DNA from: Kitasatospora kifunensis
GTDB lineage: Bacteria; Actinomycetota; Actinomycetes; Streptomycetales; Streptomycetaceae
Reading direction: 5' to 3'
Assembly: GCF_014203855.1 (NCBI RefSeq)
Contig: NZ_JACHJV010000002.1
Location: 868,001 to 932,000, forward strand
DNA length: 64,000 bases
Shown here: one piece after another, positions 36,328 through 45,550 of the stretch
Layout: each line of letters opens with the position of its first letter
Numbering within the stretch: position 1 is the stretch's first letter
Notes under the pieces: generated by a model
What the model was told of the DNA's origin: nothing
Databases searched by the model: none
What the model saw: only the letters and a program-made list of their open reading frames with translations
Made by a program: the position numbers and the translations under genes

Positions 36328-37025
36328 GGCCGCGGACCGAGGCGGAACTGGCGCGCGTGGAACGCACTCTGCGCCGGCTCGTTCCGGTCCTGGCGGCCGA
36401 GGGCCTCTGCCTCGCCATCGCCCGTGACGGCGAGACAGAGGCCCTGACACATGGTCCGGGCGAACGTCGGCTCACCGCCGCGATGCACCCCATCCGGCGC
36501 AGTACCTTCCTCGCCGGACGCTGCGCGGCCCGCCGTGCCCTGCGGCAGGCCGGGCTGCCCGTCACCGAGATCGGCTACCTCGCGGGTGGGCGTAGACCCG
36601 CCTTCCCCCACGGCAGCGTCGGTTCCCTCGCCCACTGCGGGGGAGTGGCCGTCGCGGTCGTGGCGCAGGCGCGGCGGTACCGCGCCCTGGGCTGCGACCT
36701 GGAACTATGCCCGCTGCCGCTGGAGACCGCCCGATTGCTCCTGGGACCACCGGAGCGGGACTGGCTTGGGAAAGCCTCGGATCCGGGCACAGCCGAAGGC
36801 CGCCTCCTTGCCCTTTTCTCGGCCAAGGAGGCGGCCTTCAAGGCATTCCACACCCTGCTCGCGGCGGACGCCCCCACCCTGCTGCGCGGCATCGCAGTCC
36901 GTCCGGTGCGGGGCGGGTTCCGCGCCGTGCCGGAGCACCTGCCCGCAGGTCCGGTGCTGTTCGTCCGGCTCCGGGCCGTGTGCCCCGGCGGGGTGTTCAG
37001 CTGGGCGGTCCTCGAAGCGCCTTGA
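36324..37025 (+). CDS. antQ: 4'-phosphopantetheinyl transferase, EntD/Sfp type (AntQ-like)
   Basis: A 233-residue enzyme that adds phosphopantetheine to carrier domains. Motifs: FLAGRCAARRAL, GSLAHCGGVAVAVV, LGCDLEL (magnesium-binding acidic residues) and FSAKEAAFKAF. ATGA overlap with the ligase stop. Needed to activate the ACP and the NRPS carrier domains. In antimycin clusters antQ is usually at the end of the antH operon; here it follows antF. Confidence 0.9.
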   Translation: MRPRTEAELARVERTLRRLVPVLAAEGLCLAIARDGETEALTHGPGERRLTAAMHPIRRSTFLAGRCAARRALRQAGLPVTEIGYLAGGRRPAFPHGSVGSLAHCGGVAVAVVAQARRYRALGCDLELCPLPLETARLLLGPPERDWLGKASDPGTAEGRLLALFSAKEAAFKAFHTLLAADAPTLLRGIAVRPVRGGFRAVPEHLPAGPVLFVRLRAVCPGGVFSWAVLEAP

Positions 37026-37031
37026 GCGTGC

Positions 37032-37064
37032 GGCCGGACAGCCGGCACCGATGGCTGTCCGGCC
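37032..37064 (+). terminator. Terminator hairpin after the PPTase gene
   Basis: A perfect 12-bp stem GGCCGGACAGCC / GGCTGTCCGGCC with a 9-nt loop, 7 bp after the PPTase stop. No T-run follows, as is usual for Streptomyces intrinsic terminators. Confidence 0.7.
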
Positions 37065-37287
37065 GGGCAGGGATCCGGCGGGGACCAGGTAGGTGGTCGC
37101 CTGCACCTGAGGGCCCCGGAAGTGTTCTCCACCGTCGGGGACTCTCATGAAAGTGGTCTGATCAGGTGGGACAAGGGCAGCGAAAAACCTGCAACTCGCC
37201 TGCACGGCTTGGGAAGGGGCCATCGGAAGAGGACCCGAGCCACGGGCACCTCGTCGGCGGTCTACTTCACTTGAAGTGGCGGGGACT

Positions 37288-37330
37288 GGAATCGGAGCGG
37301 CAGCCACCGCGCCATTCCCCGACCCTACTC
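37288..37330 (+). repeat. 43-bp direct repeat flanking the second cluster segment, copy 2
   Basis: Partner of 24192-24234 (37/43 identical, same orientation). It ends on the stop codon of the HtrA-like gene, so the other copy may be a displaced piece of htrA 3' flank. Confidence 0.7.
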
Positions 37331-38834
37331 AGATCTGGTCGCCGGTGCGGCTGCCCAGGGTGACTGTGGTGGTCATGGTCTGGCCGTTGCGGGTGTACTG
37401 GACCGGGATCTTGTCGCCGGGGGTGTGCGTCCAGATTTCGCTGACCAGGGCCGGGCCGTTGTCGATCAGGACGTCGCCGAGTTTGGTGATCACGTCGCCG
37501 GGCTTGAGGCCGGCCTGGTCGGCCGGGCCGCCGGGGGTGACCGCCGGGGTGTCCTGGATGCCGTTGGTGGCGATCTGGGCGCCGTCGCCGGAGTACTGGT
37601 CGTTCCGCAGCATGCCGAGGATCGGGTAGACCGGGATGCCGGTCTGGATCAACATCTGGGCCACCCGCTTGGCCTGGTTGATCGGGATCGCGAAGCCGAG
37701 GCCGATGCTGCCGGCCCGGCCGCTGCCGTTGGAGTTGGACTCGATCGCGGAGTCGATGCCGATTACCTGGCCGTTGGCGTTGAGCAGCGGGCCGCCGGAG
37801 TTGCCCGGGTTGATCGAGGCGTCGGTCTGCAGCGCGTTCATGTACGAGGCCTGCACGCCCCTCTCGTCGCTGGAGGCGACCGGGCGGTTCTTGGCGCTGA
37901 TGATGCCGGAGGTGACGGTGCTCTCCAGGTCGTACGGCGCGCCGATGGCGATCGCCGCGTCGCCGACCGCGACCTTGTCGGAGTCGCCCAGCGGGAGCGG
38001 GACGAGTTTGCCGGCCGGCGGATTGTAGAGCTTGAGCACCGCGATGTCGTAGCCCTTGGCCTGGCCAACCACCGAGGCGGGGCACTCGGAGCCATCGGAG
38101 AACTTGACGGTCAGCTTGCCGCCACCCTGGGCCGGGGCCACCACGTGGTTGTTGGTGATGACATGGCCCTCGGTGTCGAAGATCCAGCCGGTGCCGGTGC
38201 CGGACTCCTGGCTGCCGTCGGCCTTGATGGTGACGGTGCCGGGCAGCGCCTTGGCGGCAATCCCGGCGATCGAGTCGGGCACCCGGCTGAGGGCCTTGAC
38301 GTTGTCGCTCGCCGTGGTCGTGGTGCTGCTGTGGCTGCTGCCGGAGGAGAGCGAGATGGGCGAGTCGCCGTTGAGCGTGGTGCCGATCACCCCGCCGAGC
38401 ACACCCGTGACCAGCGCCACGGCGGCGGCCAGCGTGACCAGCCCGCCGCGTTTCTTCGGCGACTGGCCGGGGGGTTTGACCGGCGCACTGGGCTCGCCCG
38501 GGCCAGGACCCCAGCCACCGCCGAGCGGGGGGGCTGCGTCGAACGGGCAGTGCTCGGCGTGCGCGGCGGTACCGGTGACCTGGTCGGGGCCGAACGGCGG
38601 TACCGGCACGGCATACGGGCTGGCCGACTGCTCGGCCACGGCCTGCGTGGCGGGAGCGGGCTCAGCGGCTCGCCCATCCGGCGCCGGGAACGGCTCGGGC
38701 CCCTGGCCGCTTGGTCTAGCGAACGCGGGGGCCGGTCGCGACTCACCGGCCGACTGCGCGCCACCTGGCTCACCGGTGCCGCCGGGCTGCTCTCCCCGCT
38801 GGCCGGTGGACCCAATCTCGTACTCGGTGTTCAC
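37329..38834 (-). CDS. HtrA/DegP-type serine protease, membrane anchored, with PDZ domain
   Basis: A 501-residue protein starting at GTG 38834 with GGAGG upstream. Order: a Pro/Gly/Ala-rich cytoplasmic region (1-125), one membrane helix (about 130-155, LVTLAAAVALVTGVLGGVIG), a trypsin-like domain with catalytic His in ITNNHVV (near 228), Asp in GYDIAVLKL (near 263) and Ser in PGNSGGPLL (near 345), then one PDZ domain (about 400-495). The protease domain faces outside and handles envelope protein quality control. It appears unrelated to the neighbouring biosynthesis genes and probably marks the chromosomal boundary of that block. Confidence 0.9.
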   Translation of the reverse strand: MNTEYEIGSTGQRGEQPGGTGEPGGAQSAGESRPAPAFARPSGQGPEPFPAPDGRAAEPAPATQAVAEQSASPYAVPVPPFGPDQVTGTAAHAEHCPFDAAPPLGGGWGPGPGEPSAPVKPPGQSPKKRGGLVTLAAAVALVTGVLGGVIGTTLNGDSPISLSSGSSHSSTTTTASDNVKALSRVPDSIAGIAAKALPGTVTIKADGSQESGTGTGWIFDTEGHVITNNHVVAPAQGGGKLTVKFSDGSECPASVVGQAKGYDIAVLKLYNPPAGKLVPLPLGDSDKVAVGDAAIAIGAPYDLESTVTSGIISAKNRPVASSDERGVQASYMNALQTDASINPGNSGGPLLNANGQVIGIDSAIESNSNGSGRAGSIGLGFAIPINQAKRVAQMLIQTGIPVYPILGMLRNDQYSGDGAQIATNGIQDTPAVTPGGPADQAGLKPGDVITKLGDVLIDNGPALVSEIWTHTPGDKIPVQYTRNGQTMTTTVTLGSRTGDQI

Positions 38835-38889
38835 GGACGACCTCCATAGCCGACAGGGCCTCGGCCCACTTGTTTTTCCAGGGACTCCT

Positions 38890-39330
38890 AACAGAACGAG
38901 GCAGCCAGGACATCGAGAATGACGACAGAGGTAGGTGAGAACTGGCTGAATGCGGCGGGGAACTTCTGGGCGGTGCCCGGTGAGCGGCACTACTTCAGGG
39001 CCCGCTCGCGCCGCTGGGTCGGCCGGTGGGAGTTCGCGGCCCGATTTTCAGCCCCTTGTGTGAACCGTGCTCCACCGAGGACCTGAGCTCGCGGTGGGGG
39101 ACGTCGTAGGAGCGGACCTTGTCAGTGACCAGCACCCGGGGCGCCCGATGCTGCTTCTTCGATCAGTTCACCAGGAACCGCTTGGCAGCTTTCGCGTCCC
39201 GCTTGGACTGGACCAGGGTGTCGAGGACGTCGCTTTACTGGTCGACGGCCCGTCACAGGTCCTTCCGCACACCGTTGATCTTCAACACCTCGTAGATGCC
39301 ACTGAAGGAATTCAGCACCTACCCTCCCCA
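38890..39330 (-). pseudogene. IS6-family transposase, C-terminal remnant
   Basis: Across several frames and stops the minus strand still reads EVLKINGVRKDL, then VLDTLVQSKRDAKAAKRFLV, RAPRVLVTDKVRSYDVPHRE, and RPTQRRERAL. This is the catalytic core and C-terminus of an IS6/IS240 transposase. At least two stop codons and one frameshift make it dead. The N-terminal piece of a related element is at 23704-23960. Confidence 0.65.
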
Positions 39331-39682
39331 GGACGGTGAACAGGCTCTCACCGTTCATGCGGCCAGGCCCTGGCCGGGCAGTGCCGGGCCTGCCCCCGGG
39401 CCAGGCTCCCCCAGCATCTGACGACCCACCGGTCGCATCCCGAATCAGCCCAGGGTGCGACCGGTGGGTCGTGGCCATCGAAGGGCCGAGGGTACGGGTG
39501 GCCGCACCGACCCGGCCGGCAGCTCATCGCGCCATCGGACCAAGGCGTGACAGCGGCCGCGTATGGTGGTCACAGGCCTCGAGCCCGTTGGCCCGGCCAT
39601 CGCTGCCGCCGTCACCAGGTGATGCCCCGTCACCAGCGAAGGTGCGACAGAGCCGGGTCACTGACACGCCCTCACCTGTGAC
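39331..39682. other. Gap without a recognisable gene
   Basis: I see no gene, tRNA or clear hairpin terminator. It separates the IS6 remnant from the lectin gene. Confidence 0.4.
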
Positions 39683-41377
39683 CTACTCTTCGCCGCCGAA
39701 GAGGTCAGCGATGAAGTTGAAGGCTTGAACGAGGGTATTGCCGACCGTGTAGGCGGTTCCCGTGTTCTCGGTGGGGACCCCGCCGCTGAACGCGCTGCTG
39801 AGGTCCCCAAGGGCGCCCTTCCCGCTGCACCCCTGGTCGGTGCTTCCTACTTGAGCGTCGACAGCTGTGTTGTCGCCGGCCTTCGAGATGCTCAGCCCGG
39901 GCTCGCAGGTCGTGCCATTCGCGGTGAGGGTGACGTCTGCATGAGAACCCGCTACCGACCACTGGTCGATCAACCGGTCGTTGTCGCACCCGGCAAAGGT
40001 GTCGCATTGGCCGTTGTCGCTGAGATCGCCGTCCCAGAAGGCATAGTTGCCCTTGTACCAGCCGGTGTACCGGTAGACGTCCGCGGTAGCGGCGACCTTG
40101 CCTGCCGGCAGCGTGGCGGTCCTGCACTGGCCGAGCGGGAAGCTGGAGAGGGCGATGTGGCCCGTCGTGAGGTTCGTGCTGAAGGGGTCCGTCTGCACGC
40201 TGTAGTCGACCACTGCCCGTGCGGCGAAGCCGCCGTCGTTGCAGACCTGCACCTTGTTGGGCCCCGCGGCGATCGCCGCAGCGCGGCTGGCATCACCGAC
40301 GGCGGCGCTGTAGCTGATATTGCTCTCCACCGAGGGGCCGCGGTTGAAGATCGAGTACTGGTCGCCGGCGTCGGAGGCGTTGAGGTTGAGGGCGAGTTCC
40401 AGCTCACCGGTCGCGGGCGCGGTGGCGTTGTAGTTGCTGCCGACCAGGAACCAGCTGCCCGTGTCGCCCATGCGGCCGATCAGCGCCGCGGTCGGCAGGT
40501 TCGGGGCGAGGGTGTGCGGGTCGTGGGTGTCGACCGTCGGGGCCGTCCCGGCGCCGCAGTCCTGATGCCCTTGGGCGAAGTTCCCCGAAGGGTCCGAGAG
40601 CCACTGAAAGTTGCACTCGGTGGTGGGCGAGTACAGGGAGGAGGATTCGCCCTGGCCGGTCGTGACGCGCAGGGGATCGCCGGCAGTCGCGCTCAGTCCC
40701 GTGTGCACGAGCGAGCCGGAGACGCCCCCGGAGGCGGTCGTGGTCTTCGCGGGGGCCGGGGAGGGCGGGGGCGGGGGCGGGGTTACCACCCCGGTTGCCT
40801 CCCCCGTGGCGGTGAGCTGGTAGGAGATCGAGCCCTGCGCCTTCGTCCGGTCCCAGACATCGCGACCGGTGTTGTCGACCGCGTCGCTGTTCAGGCGCAG
40901 ATACAGCTCGCCCCCGGCAGGTGCGGTGGCGTTGTAGCCGCCCCCCACCAGGAACCAGCTGCCCGTGTCACCGATGCGGCCCAGCAGAGCTCCGTTCGGC
41001 AGGTTCGGGACGACGAGGTTCGGGTCCCCGGTGGTCTGCACCTGGGGCGTGCACACGGTTCCCGTGGTGCCGTCGACCATCTGGCCGGCGGCATTGGTGG
41101 CGAATCCGGCGAAACAGGGGGCGGGTGTGCCCCAGTTGACGGTTCCCCCCTGCGGGGTGATGGTCAGGTTCGTGCCGGAGGCGAGGGACACGCCCGTGTC
41201 GACGGTGCCGGCCGTCACGTCGACCTTGCCCTTCAGGTTGAGCGGACCGGGGCTGGTCGAGCCCGCTGGGGGTGATGATGTGTCAGCCGCAAACGCTCCT
41301 GGGGCGATGGCGAACCCCTGTATGCCGATCAAGGCAGCACACCCCACCACGAACGAGGCGCTTCTCTTCGTTCCCAT
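39683..41377 (-). CDS. Secreted protein with two LecA (PA-IL)-like lectin domains
   Basis: A 564-residue exported protein. Start ATG 41377 (MGTKRSASFVVGC) gives a clean signal peptide ending AFAAD; longer frames upstream have no such feature. Two homologous domains each contain NLP-x-AL-GR-GDTGSWFLVG followed by YNATAP and GELxLxLN, the PA-IL/LecA-type calcium-dependent galactose-lectin pattern. They are separated by a Pro/Ser/Ala linker near residue 205 (VTPPPPPPSPAPAK). The C-terminal 200 residues are Cys/Gly/Thr-rich and unassigned. Probably an extracellular glycan-binding protein. It is divergent from the ricin-lectin gene at 42000. Confidence 0.7.
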   Translation of the reverse strand: MGTKRSASFVVGCAALIGIQGFAIAPGAFAADTSSPPAGSTSPGPLNLKGKVDVTAGTVDTGVSLASGTNLTITPQGGTVNWGTPAPCFAGFATNAAGQMVDGTTGTVCTPQVQTTGDPNLVVPNLPNGALLGRIGDTGSWFLVGGGYNATAPAGGELYLRLNSDAVDNTGRDVWDRTKAQGSISYQLTATGEATGVVTPPPPPPSPAPAKTTTASGGVSGSLVHTGLSATAGDPLRVTTGQGESSSLYSPTTECNFQWLSDPSGNFAQGHQDCGAGTAPTVDTHDPHTLAPNLPTAALIGRMGDTGSWFLVGSNYNATAPATGELELALNLNASDAGDQYSIFNRGPSVESNISYSAAVGDASRAAAIAAGPNKVQVCNDGGFAARAVVDYSVQTDPFSTNLTTGHIALSSFPLGQCRTATLPAGKVAATADVYRYTGWYKGNYAFWDGDLSDNGQCDTFAGCDNDRLIDQWSVAGSHADVTLTANGTTCEPGLSISKAGDNTAVDAQVGSTDQGCSGKGALGDLSSAFSGGVPTENTGTAYTVGNTLVQAFNFIADLFGGEE

Positions 41378-41999
41378 GACCTGTCCGACTCCTTCTCCGG
41401 TGCTGGTCGCACCCTGGTCCATGTCCAACGTTCTGGTGCCGGCGCCGGCCACATGGCAGTGGCCGGCGGACACGGCCGCTGCGCCGCTGTCTGCTGCGCC
41501 GAAACGGTGGATCCACCGCCGAGTGCGGCCACCGCTGTCCCCTCGGAGTGGTTCCGGTGGACCGTGGCCGAGCCGCCGCCCGCGACGGAATTCCACGTCG
41601 GCCACCCTGCACCACCGCGGAAGTTCGCACACGCGTACTACTACCTGTCTCGCTACCTGATTTCCTGCGCTGCGCCCGGCCCGGACCGGCGTCATGCGCC
41701 GCACCGGGCAGCGGCGCCGGAACTCGTGGCGGGCCCGGAGCCGACTCGTCACGGTGCGGGCCCCGACGATGCGGACAGCACCGGGCCGGGCGTCATCGTG
41801 CAGGCCGCGGCGCCTCTTATTCCCATGGGCAGCGGGATCGCCGGACCCCGCAGGCCACAGCCCGCCCGTACGGCTTCCAGCCTCATCGACGAGTGACGTG
41901 CCAACAGCCACACCGGGACGCACTGCCTCATAACGCAGGCAACGCACGCGACGGAAGCGATCCGCGGCCGGGACCTCTGAGATCCGAAGAACGGAACCG
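41378..41999. promoter_or_regulatory. Divergent intergenic region between two secreted lectin genes
   Basis: These 622 bp have no convincing ORF and must carry promoters for both lectin genes. No operator was identified by eye. Confidence 0.4.
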
Positions 42000-43259
42000 A
42001 TGATGCGTCTATCGTCAACTCTGCGCCGCTGCAGTGCTGTTCTCGCGGCCGGGGCGCTGCTGCTCGTAGCCCCCGCGCCCGCGTCGGCCGCTGCCGGCGG
42101 AAACGTGTACTTCAACTGGCAGATCCCCAGCGCCCCCGCCGCAGGGCTGACCAACATCACCTTTCCCGTGACGGTGAATCCGGCCAGCAACCACCTCGAC
42201 GGGATCTATTTCGCCCAGCAGTTCACCTTCAACGGCCTGGGCGGATACATCGGGCTCCAGCCCAGGGCCGACAGCAGCGGCAGCGAGCGTCTGCACGCCA
42301 CCTTCTCGGTCTTCGCCTCCTCCGGCGCGCCCGGCAGCTACGGCAACACGCCCAGCACCGATCCCAACTGCAAGCCGGGCGCCGATACCGCTGCGGGTGC
42401 CTCCTGCGCGGTCGAGTTCAACGCCGTGTACGGTCACCCCTACAACCTGACCGTCCAGCTGACCGGTGCCAACACCTGGACCGGCACGGCGACCGACACC
42501 GTCACCAACGTCTCCACCCACATCGGCACATGGTCGGTGCCGGCCACAGCCGGCTTCCTCGCCCCGTCGTACGCCGGCTTCATCGAGGACTACCTGAGTG
42601 TCACCAGCTGCGCCACGACTCCTCTCGCCGACGGTGTTTTCGCCGGCCCCACGACCACCGACGGAGGTGGCCTGGCCGGAAGCGTGACGATGCAGAACCC
42701 GCCCGAGGGTGGCAGCGCCTGCACCGGCCAGGCCAATCTCCAGAGTCAGGCCGTGGGGTCGGGCCAGCACATCGTGCGCGGGACCACCGGCAGCCCCTCC
42801 CCCCTCACCGGCGCGGGGTCGGGTCTGTGTCTGGGAGCCCCCAACCCGAACGCCTGGGGGACCCAGACGAACATCGAGGTCTGCAATGCGGCGGGAACCC
42901 AGCAGTGGGCGTTCCTGCCGGACTCCTCGGCCTCCACCGGTTCCGTGCCCACCACCGCGCTGAACGCCCAGAGCGGCGTGATCCAGGGTTCGCTCCAGCT
43001 CCTCGGCACGGACAGCTCAGGCAACCGGCTGTGCCTGGACGACAACGCCGGGACCGCCCCCGGCACCGCGGTGACCACCTGGAACTGCGATACGACCAAC
43101 GCCAATGCCAACGAGCAGTGGTCCCTGTACCCGGACGGGAGCATCCACAGCGTGGCCTCCGGGCTGTGCCTGGACGTCAGCGGCGGCGCGGTCGCCGCCG
43201 GCTCGCTGGTCGACCTGTGGAACTGCACGGGCAACAGCAGCCAACGATGGGTGCGCTGA
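42000..43259 (+). CDS. Secreted protein with beta-sandwich N-domain and ricin-type lectin C-domain
   Basis: A 419-residue exported protein: signal peptide (MMRLSSTLRR, AGALLLVAPAPASA), then a domain beginning GGNVYFNWQIPSAP that resembles DUF3472-type beta-sandwich proteins (residues about 33-240), then a ricin B domain (GLCLGAPNPNAWGTQ, GNRLCLDDNAG, SGLCLDVSGGAV with QW/QRW ends). The last residues, SSQRWVR, are typical of a ricin repeat end. Probable extracellular carbohydrate-binding protein. Confidence 0.7.
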   Translation: MMRLSSTLRRCSAVLAAGALLLVAPAPASAAAGGNVYFNWQIPSAPAAGLTNITFPVTVNPASNHLDGIYFAQQFTFNGLGGYIGLQPRADSSGSERLHATFSVFASSGAPGSYGNTPSTDPNCKPGADTAAGASCAVEFNAVYGHPYNLTVQLTGANTWTGTATDTVTNVSTHIGTWSVPATAGFLAPSYAGFIEDYLSVTSCATTPLADGVFAGPTTTDGGGLAGSVTMQNPPEGGSACTGQANLQSQAVGSGQHIVRGTTGSPSPLTGAGSGLCLGAPNPNAWGTQTNIEVCNAAGTQQWAFLPDSSASTGSVPTTALNAQSGVIQGSLQLLGTDSSGNRLCLDDNAGTAPGTAVTTWNCDTTNANANEQWSLYPDGSIHSVASGLCLDVSGGAVAAGSLVDLWNCTGNSSQRWVR

Positions 43260-43329
43260 GCCGCCTCGGCGAACAGCGCCTCGCCCGGCATCCGAAGGCG
43301 TCGGCGAGCCGGCTCTGATTTGCGCGGAC

Positions 43330-43460
43330 CTGCGGGTCGGCGTCGGCGGCGTACCTGGTGATCTGCGTAAGGGAGCGGGCCGCGCCGAGCACGGCCGTCG
43401 CGCACAGGGCCACCAGCGCGCCGACGTGGTAGCGGCGCCCGCACACGGGGCAGGGATCGG
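43330..43460 (-). pseudogene. ISAs1-family transposase, N-terminal remnant
   Basis: The minus frame reads YHVGALVALCATAVLGAARS and LTQITRYAADADPQVRA, matching the N-terminal region of a GC-rich ISAs1 subtype; a similar stretch is in the larger remnant at 46556-47560. It is not continuous with the plus-strand C-terminal piece at 43550. Confidence 0.55.
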
Positions 43461-43549
43461 GCATGACGGCCAGTGCCTGGGAGTGTGAGGCCGACTGGTG
43501 CGGTTCGCTGGACGAGCCGGGGGTCGGTGGCGTCCTCGCGGTGGCGCGC

Positions 43550-43857
43550 GAGGACGTCGAAGACCGTCCACGCCGTCACCAGCCTTACCGCCGAGCAGGC
43601 CGCTCCGGCTCAGCTCGCCCGCCTCGTCCGCAACCACCGGAAGATCGAGGCCCTGCACCACGTCCGCGACACCACCTTCGCTCTTCGCCGAGGACGCCTC
43701 GCAGCTGCGAACCGGCAACGCCCCCCACGCGATGGCCAGCTGGCGCAACCTCGCCATCGGAGCCCTCCTGGCAGCCGGATCGAAGAACATCGCGGCCGGC
43801 CTCCGCCGCAATGCCCGCGACCCCCGCCGTCCCCTTCGGTTCCTCGGGCTCACGTGA
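43550..43857 (+). pseudogene. ISAs1-family transposase, C-terminal remnant with frameshift
   Basis: Plus strand: VHAVTSLTAEQAAPAQLARL, LVRNHRKIEALHHVRDTTF, then in the next frame FAEDASQLRTGNAPHAMASW and RNLAIGALLAAGSKNIAAGL to a stop at 43857. This is the conserved C-terminus of ISAs1 transposases broken by one frameshift near 43685. Confidence 0.7.
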
Positions 43858-44211
43858 TCACGAACCGGACATCACTCGACTACGCCGAGGCCCTGACCTC
43901 GGCAGCACCGGCTCGATCACGGCTTGTGGCCGACATCACGAGTTCAAGTTCAACAGCCCCGTCCGCGTCATGGCCAGTTTCACGCCCACTCTACAGAGAT
44001 AACACATGCTTCTCCCCCTCCCCTCAGGAGGAGAAAGGGAGTCCTGATCCGAGCCCTACAGCAGGTGTCCTGCTGGCTGCCGGCACAGGTAGCCGAAGCC
44101 CACTGGCGCTACACAGGGCGAATCGGGCCAGGGGCAAGCGGTTCGGGATATCAGGGCGAACACGCGTCGGCAGCACCAGAATGGAAATCAGCACCTCCAA
44201 AAAGGACAGAA

Positions 44212-45486
44212 ATGATCAACCAAGCCATCAGAAGCCCTCTGCTGCGCATGGCCATTACAGTGGCGGTCGCATTCATTGCCGCTTTCGGCTCCCTACTAAG
44301 CCCGTTCGCCACACAATACGCACACGCGCAGGGAGGCAACGGATCATTCCCGGTGTCGATCTCGTTCAACGACGTGAATAATATCGTGGTCGACTCTTAC
44401 GGAGCTTACGGAGATACTGGTGAGTATCTCGACGGCTACCCTGCTCAGGGGAGCAGTAACCAAAACTTCACTATCTACCCAGTTGGCAACGGAATGTTCG
44501 AGATCAGAAACTTCGCCGGCTGGTGCGAATGGGAAGGCCAACAGGGCAACCCGAACTACTACGACACGTTCTACCGAATTCGGCCGATCACCGCCGGGGC
44601 ATGCGATGCTTCCAACCTGAGCGCCAGTGCTAACAATAGCGCTGACCTCTGGTACCTCAAGCCTATGCGCGGTGGCAGCTCGAATGTGTACAAGATCGCG
44701 AACGTCCATGACGGTCAGTGCATGGACCTGGCTGAGGGTGACTATTCAACCACCAGCCAGGCCCAGTGGCTCGACATGTGGGGATGCAAGGCCCCCAGCG
44801 ATGGTGGTGACAATCAGGAGGTAGCCATCGTCGGCGCAGGCAGCGCAAGTACTGGCAGCCCAAGCTTTATGAACCTTGATAACTTGGCGGCCGTGTATGC
44901 GATGTACGTATGCCAGAGCGATCTGCAGGCCTGCCAACTAAATACCACGAGTATCAGCAACCCCCAAACTGGGCAGCCTGTCTGTGTCCTGGATCAGGGC
45001 GTCTCCGGCGCCGGAAGCAGCTTCAATTACACATACACGGCTTATACGGGCAGCTCGACCATGGTGGGAAGTACCGTAACAACAGGAATCACAAGCACCG
45101 TTTCGTTCGGTTTCCAACTCGGGAATCCGGAGACAGGTAACTCATTCTCCGCTCAGGTCCAGCAGGAGTTCAGTCAGACATGGGCATCCGAAACCCAGGT
45201 GACGAAAAGTAGTCAAAATCAGTACTCCGAGAGCTTTACCGCCGCGCCTGCTCCGGGCGGCGAGTACGGGTGGGTCGTTCTGGTTCCGACTGTGCAGGTC
45301 ATCACTGGCAACTTCACATTCAACCCGGGCAGTTGGGACCAGTGGACGTACGGTTCGGGCTCGTCAGTGACAGTTCAAGAGCCAGGCGCCGTTCCGCAGG
45401 TATTGATTAACTACTCGAGCAGGGAGTGTGACGGTTACCCGAGCGCCAACCCTCTGACTGCGTACGGCCAGCTCACCGCAGCGTAG
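44212..45486 (+). CDS. Secreted aerolysin-like beta-pore-forming protein with N-terminal ricin-like lectin
   Basis: A 424-residue exported protein. Signal segment MAITVAVAFIAAFGSLLSPF then YAHAQ. Residues about 45-210 resemble a ricin-type beta-trefoil (CMDLAEGDYSTTSQAQWLDM). Residues about 255-420 are a Ser/Thr-rich, alternating polar/non-polar region (TVTTGITSTVSFGFQLG, SAQVQQEFSQTWASETQVTK) followed by TGNFTFNPGSWDQWTYGSG, as in aerolysin/ETX-MTX2-type pore formers. It has the same order and shared motifs as the protein at 53035-54654. The start is ATG 44212 after AAAGGA. Lower GC than its surroundings. Pore formation is an inference from composition and order. Confidence 0.6.
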   Translation: MINQAIRSPLLRMAITVAVAFIAAFGSLLSPFATQYAHAQGGNGSFPVSISFNDVNNIVVDSYGAYGDTGEYLDGYPAQGSSNQNFTIYPVGNGMFEIRNFAGWCEWEGQQGNPNYYDTFYRIRPITAGACDASNLSASANNSADLWYLKPMRGGSSNVYKIANVHDGQCMDLAEGDYSTTSQAQWLDMWGCKAPSDGGDNQEVAIVGAGSASTGSPSFMNLDNLAAVYAMYVCQSDLQACQLNTTSISNPQTGQPVCVLDQGVSGAGSSFNYTYTAYTGSSTMVGSTVTTGITSTVSFGFQLGNPETGNSFSAQVQQEFSQTWASETQVTKSSQNQYSESFTAAPAPGGEYGWVVLVPTVQVITGNFTFNPGSWDQWTYGSGSSVTVQEPGAVPQVLINYSSRECDGYPSANPLTAYGQLTAA

Positions 45487-45550
45487 AGGCGCACTGTGGT
45501 GTGTTCGGGTAGCGGCTGGACGGGGGTGGATAGCGGGGCAGGCGCAGGCC

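Noticed and set aside
39067..39339. Plus-strand 90-residue protein
   Set aside because: It is the antisense of an IS6 transposase remnant.
41378..42190. Longer start for the LecA-like protein
   Set aside because: The upstream part has no family features; the signal peptide begins at ATG 41377.
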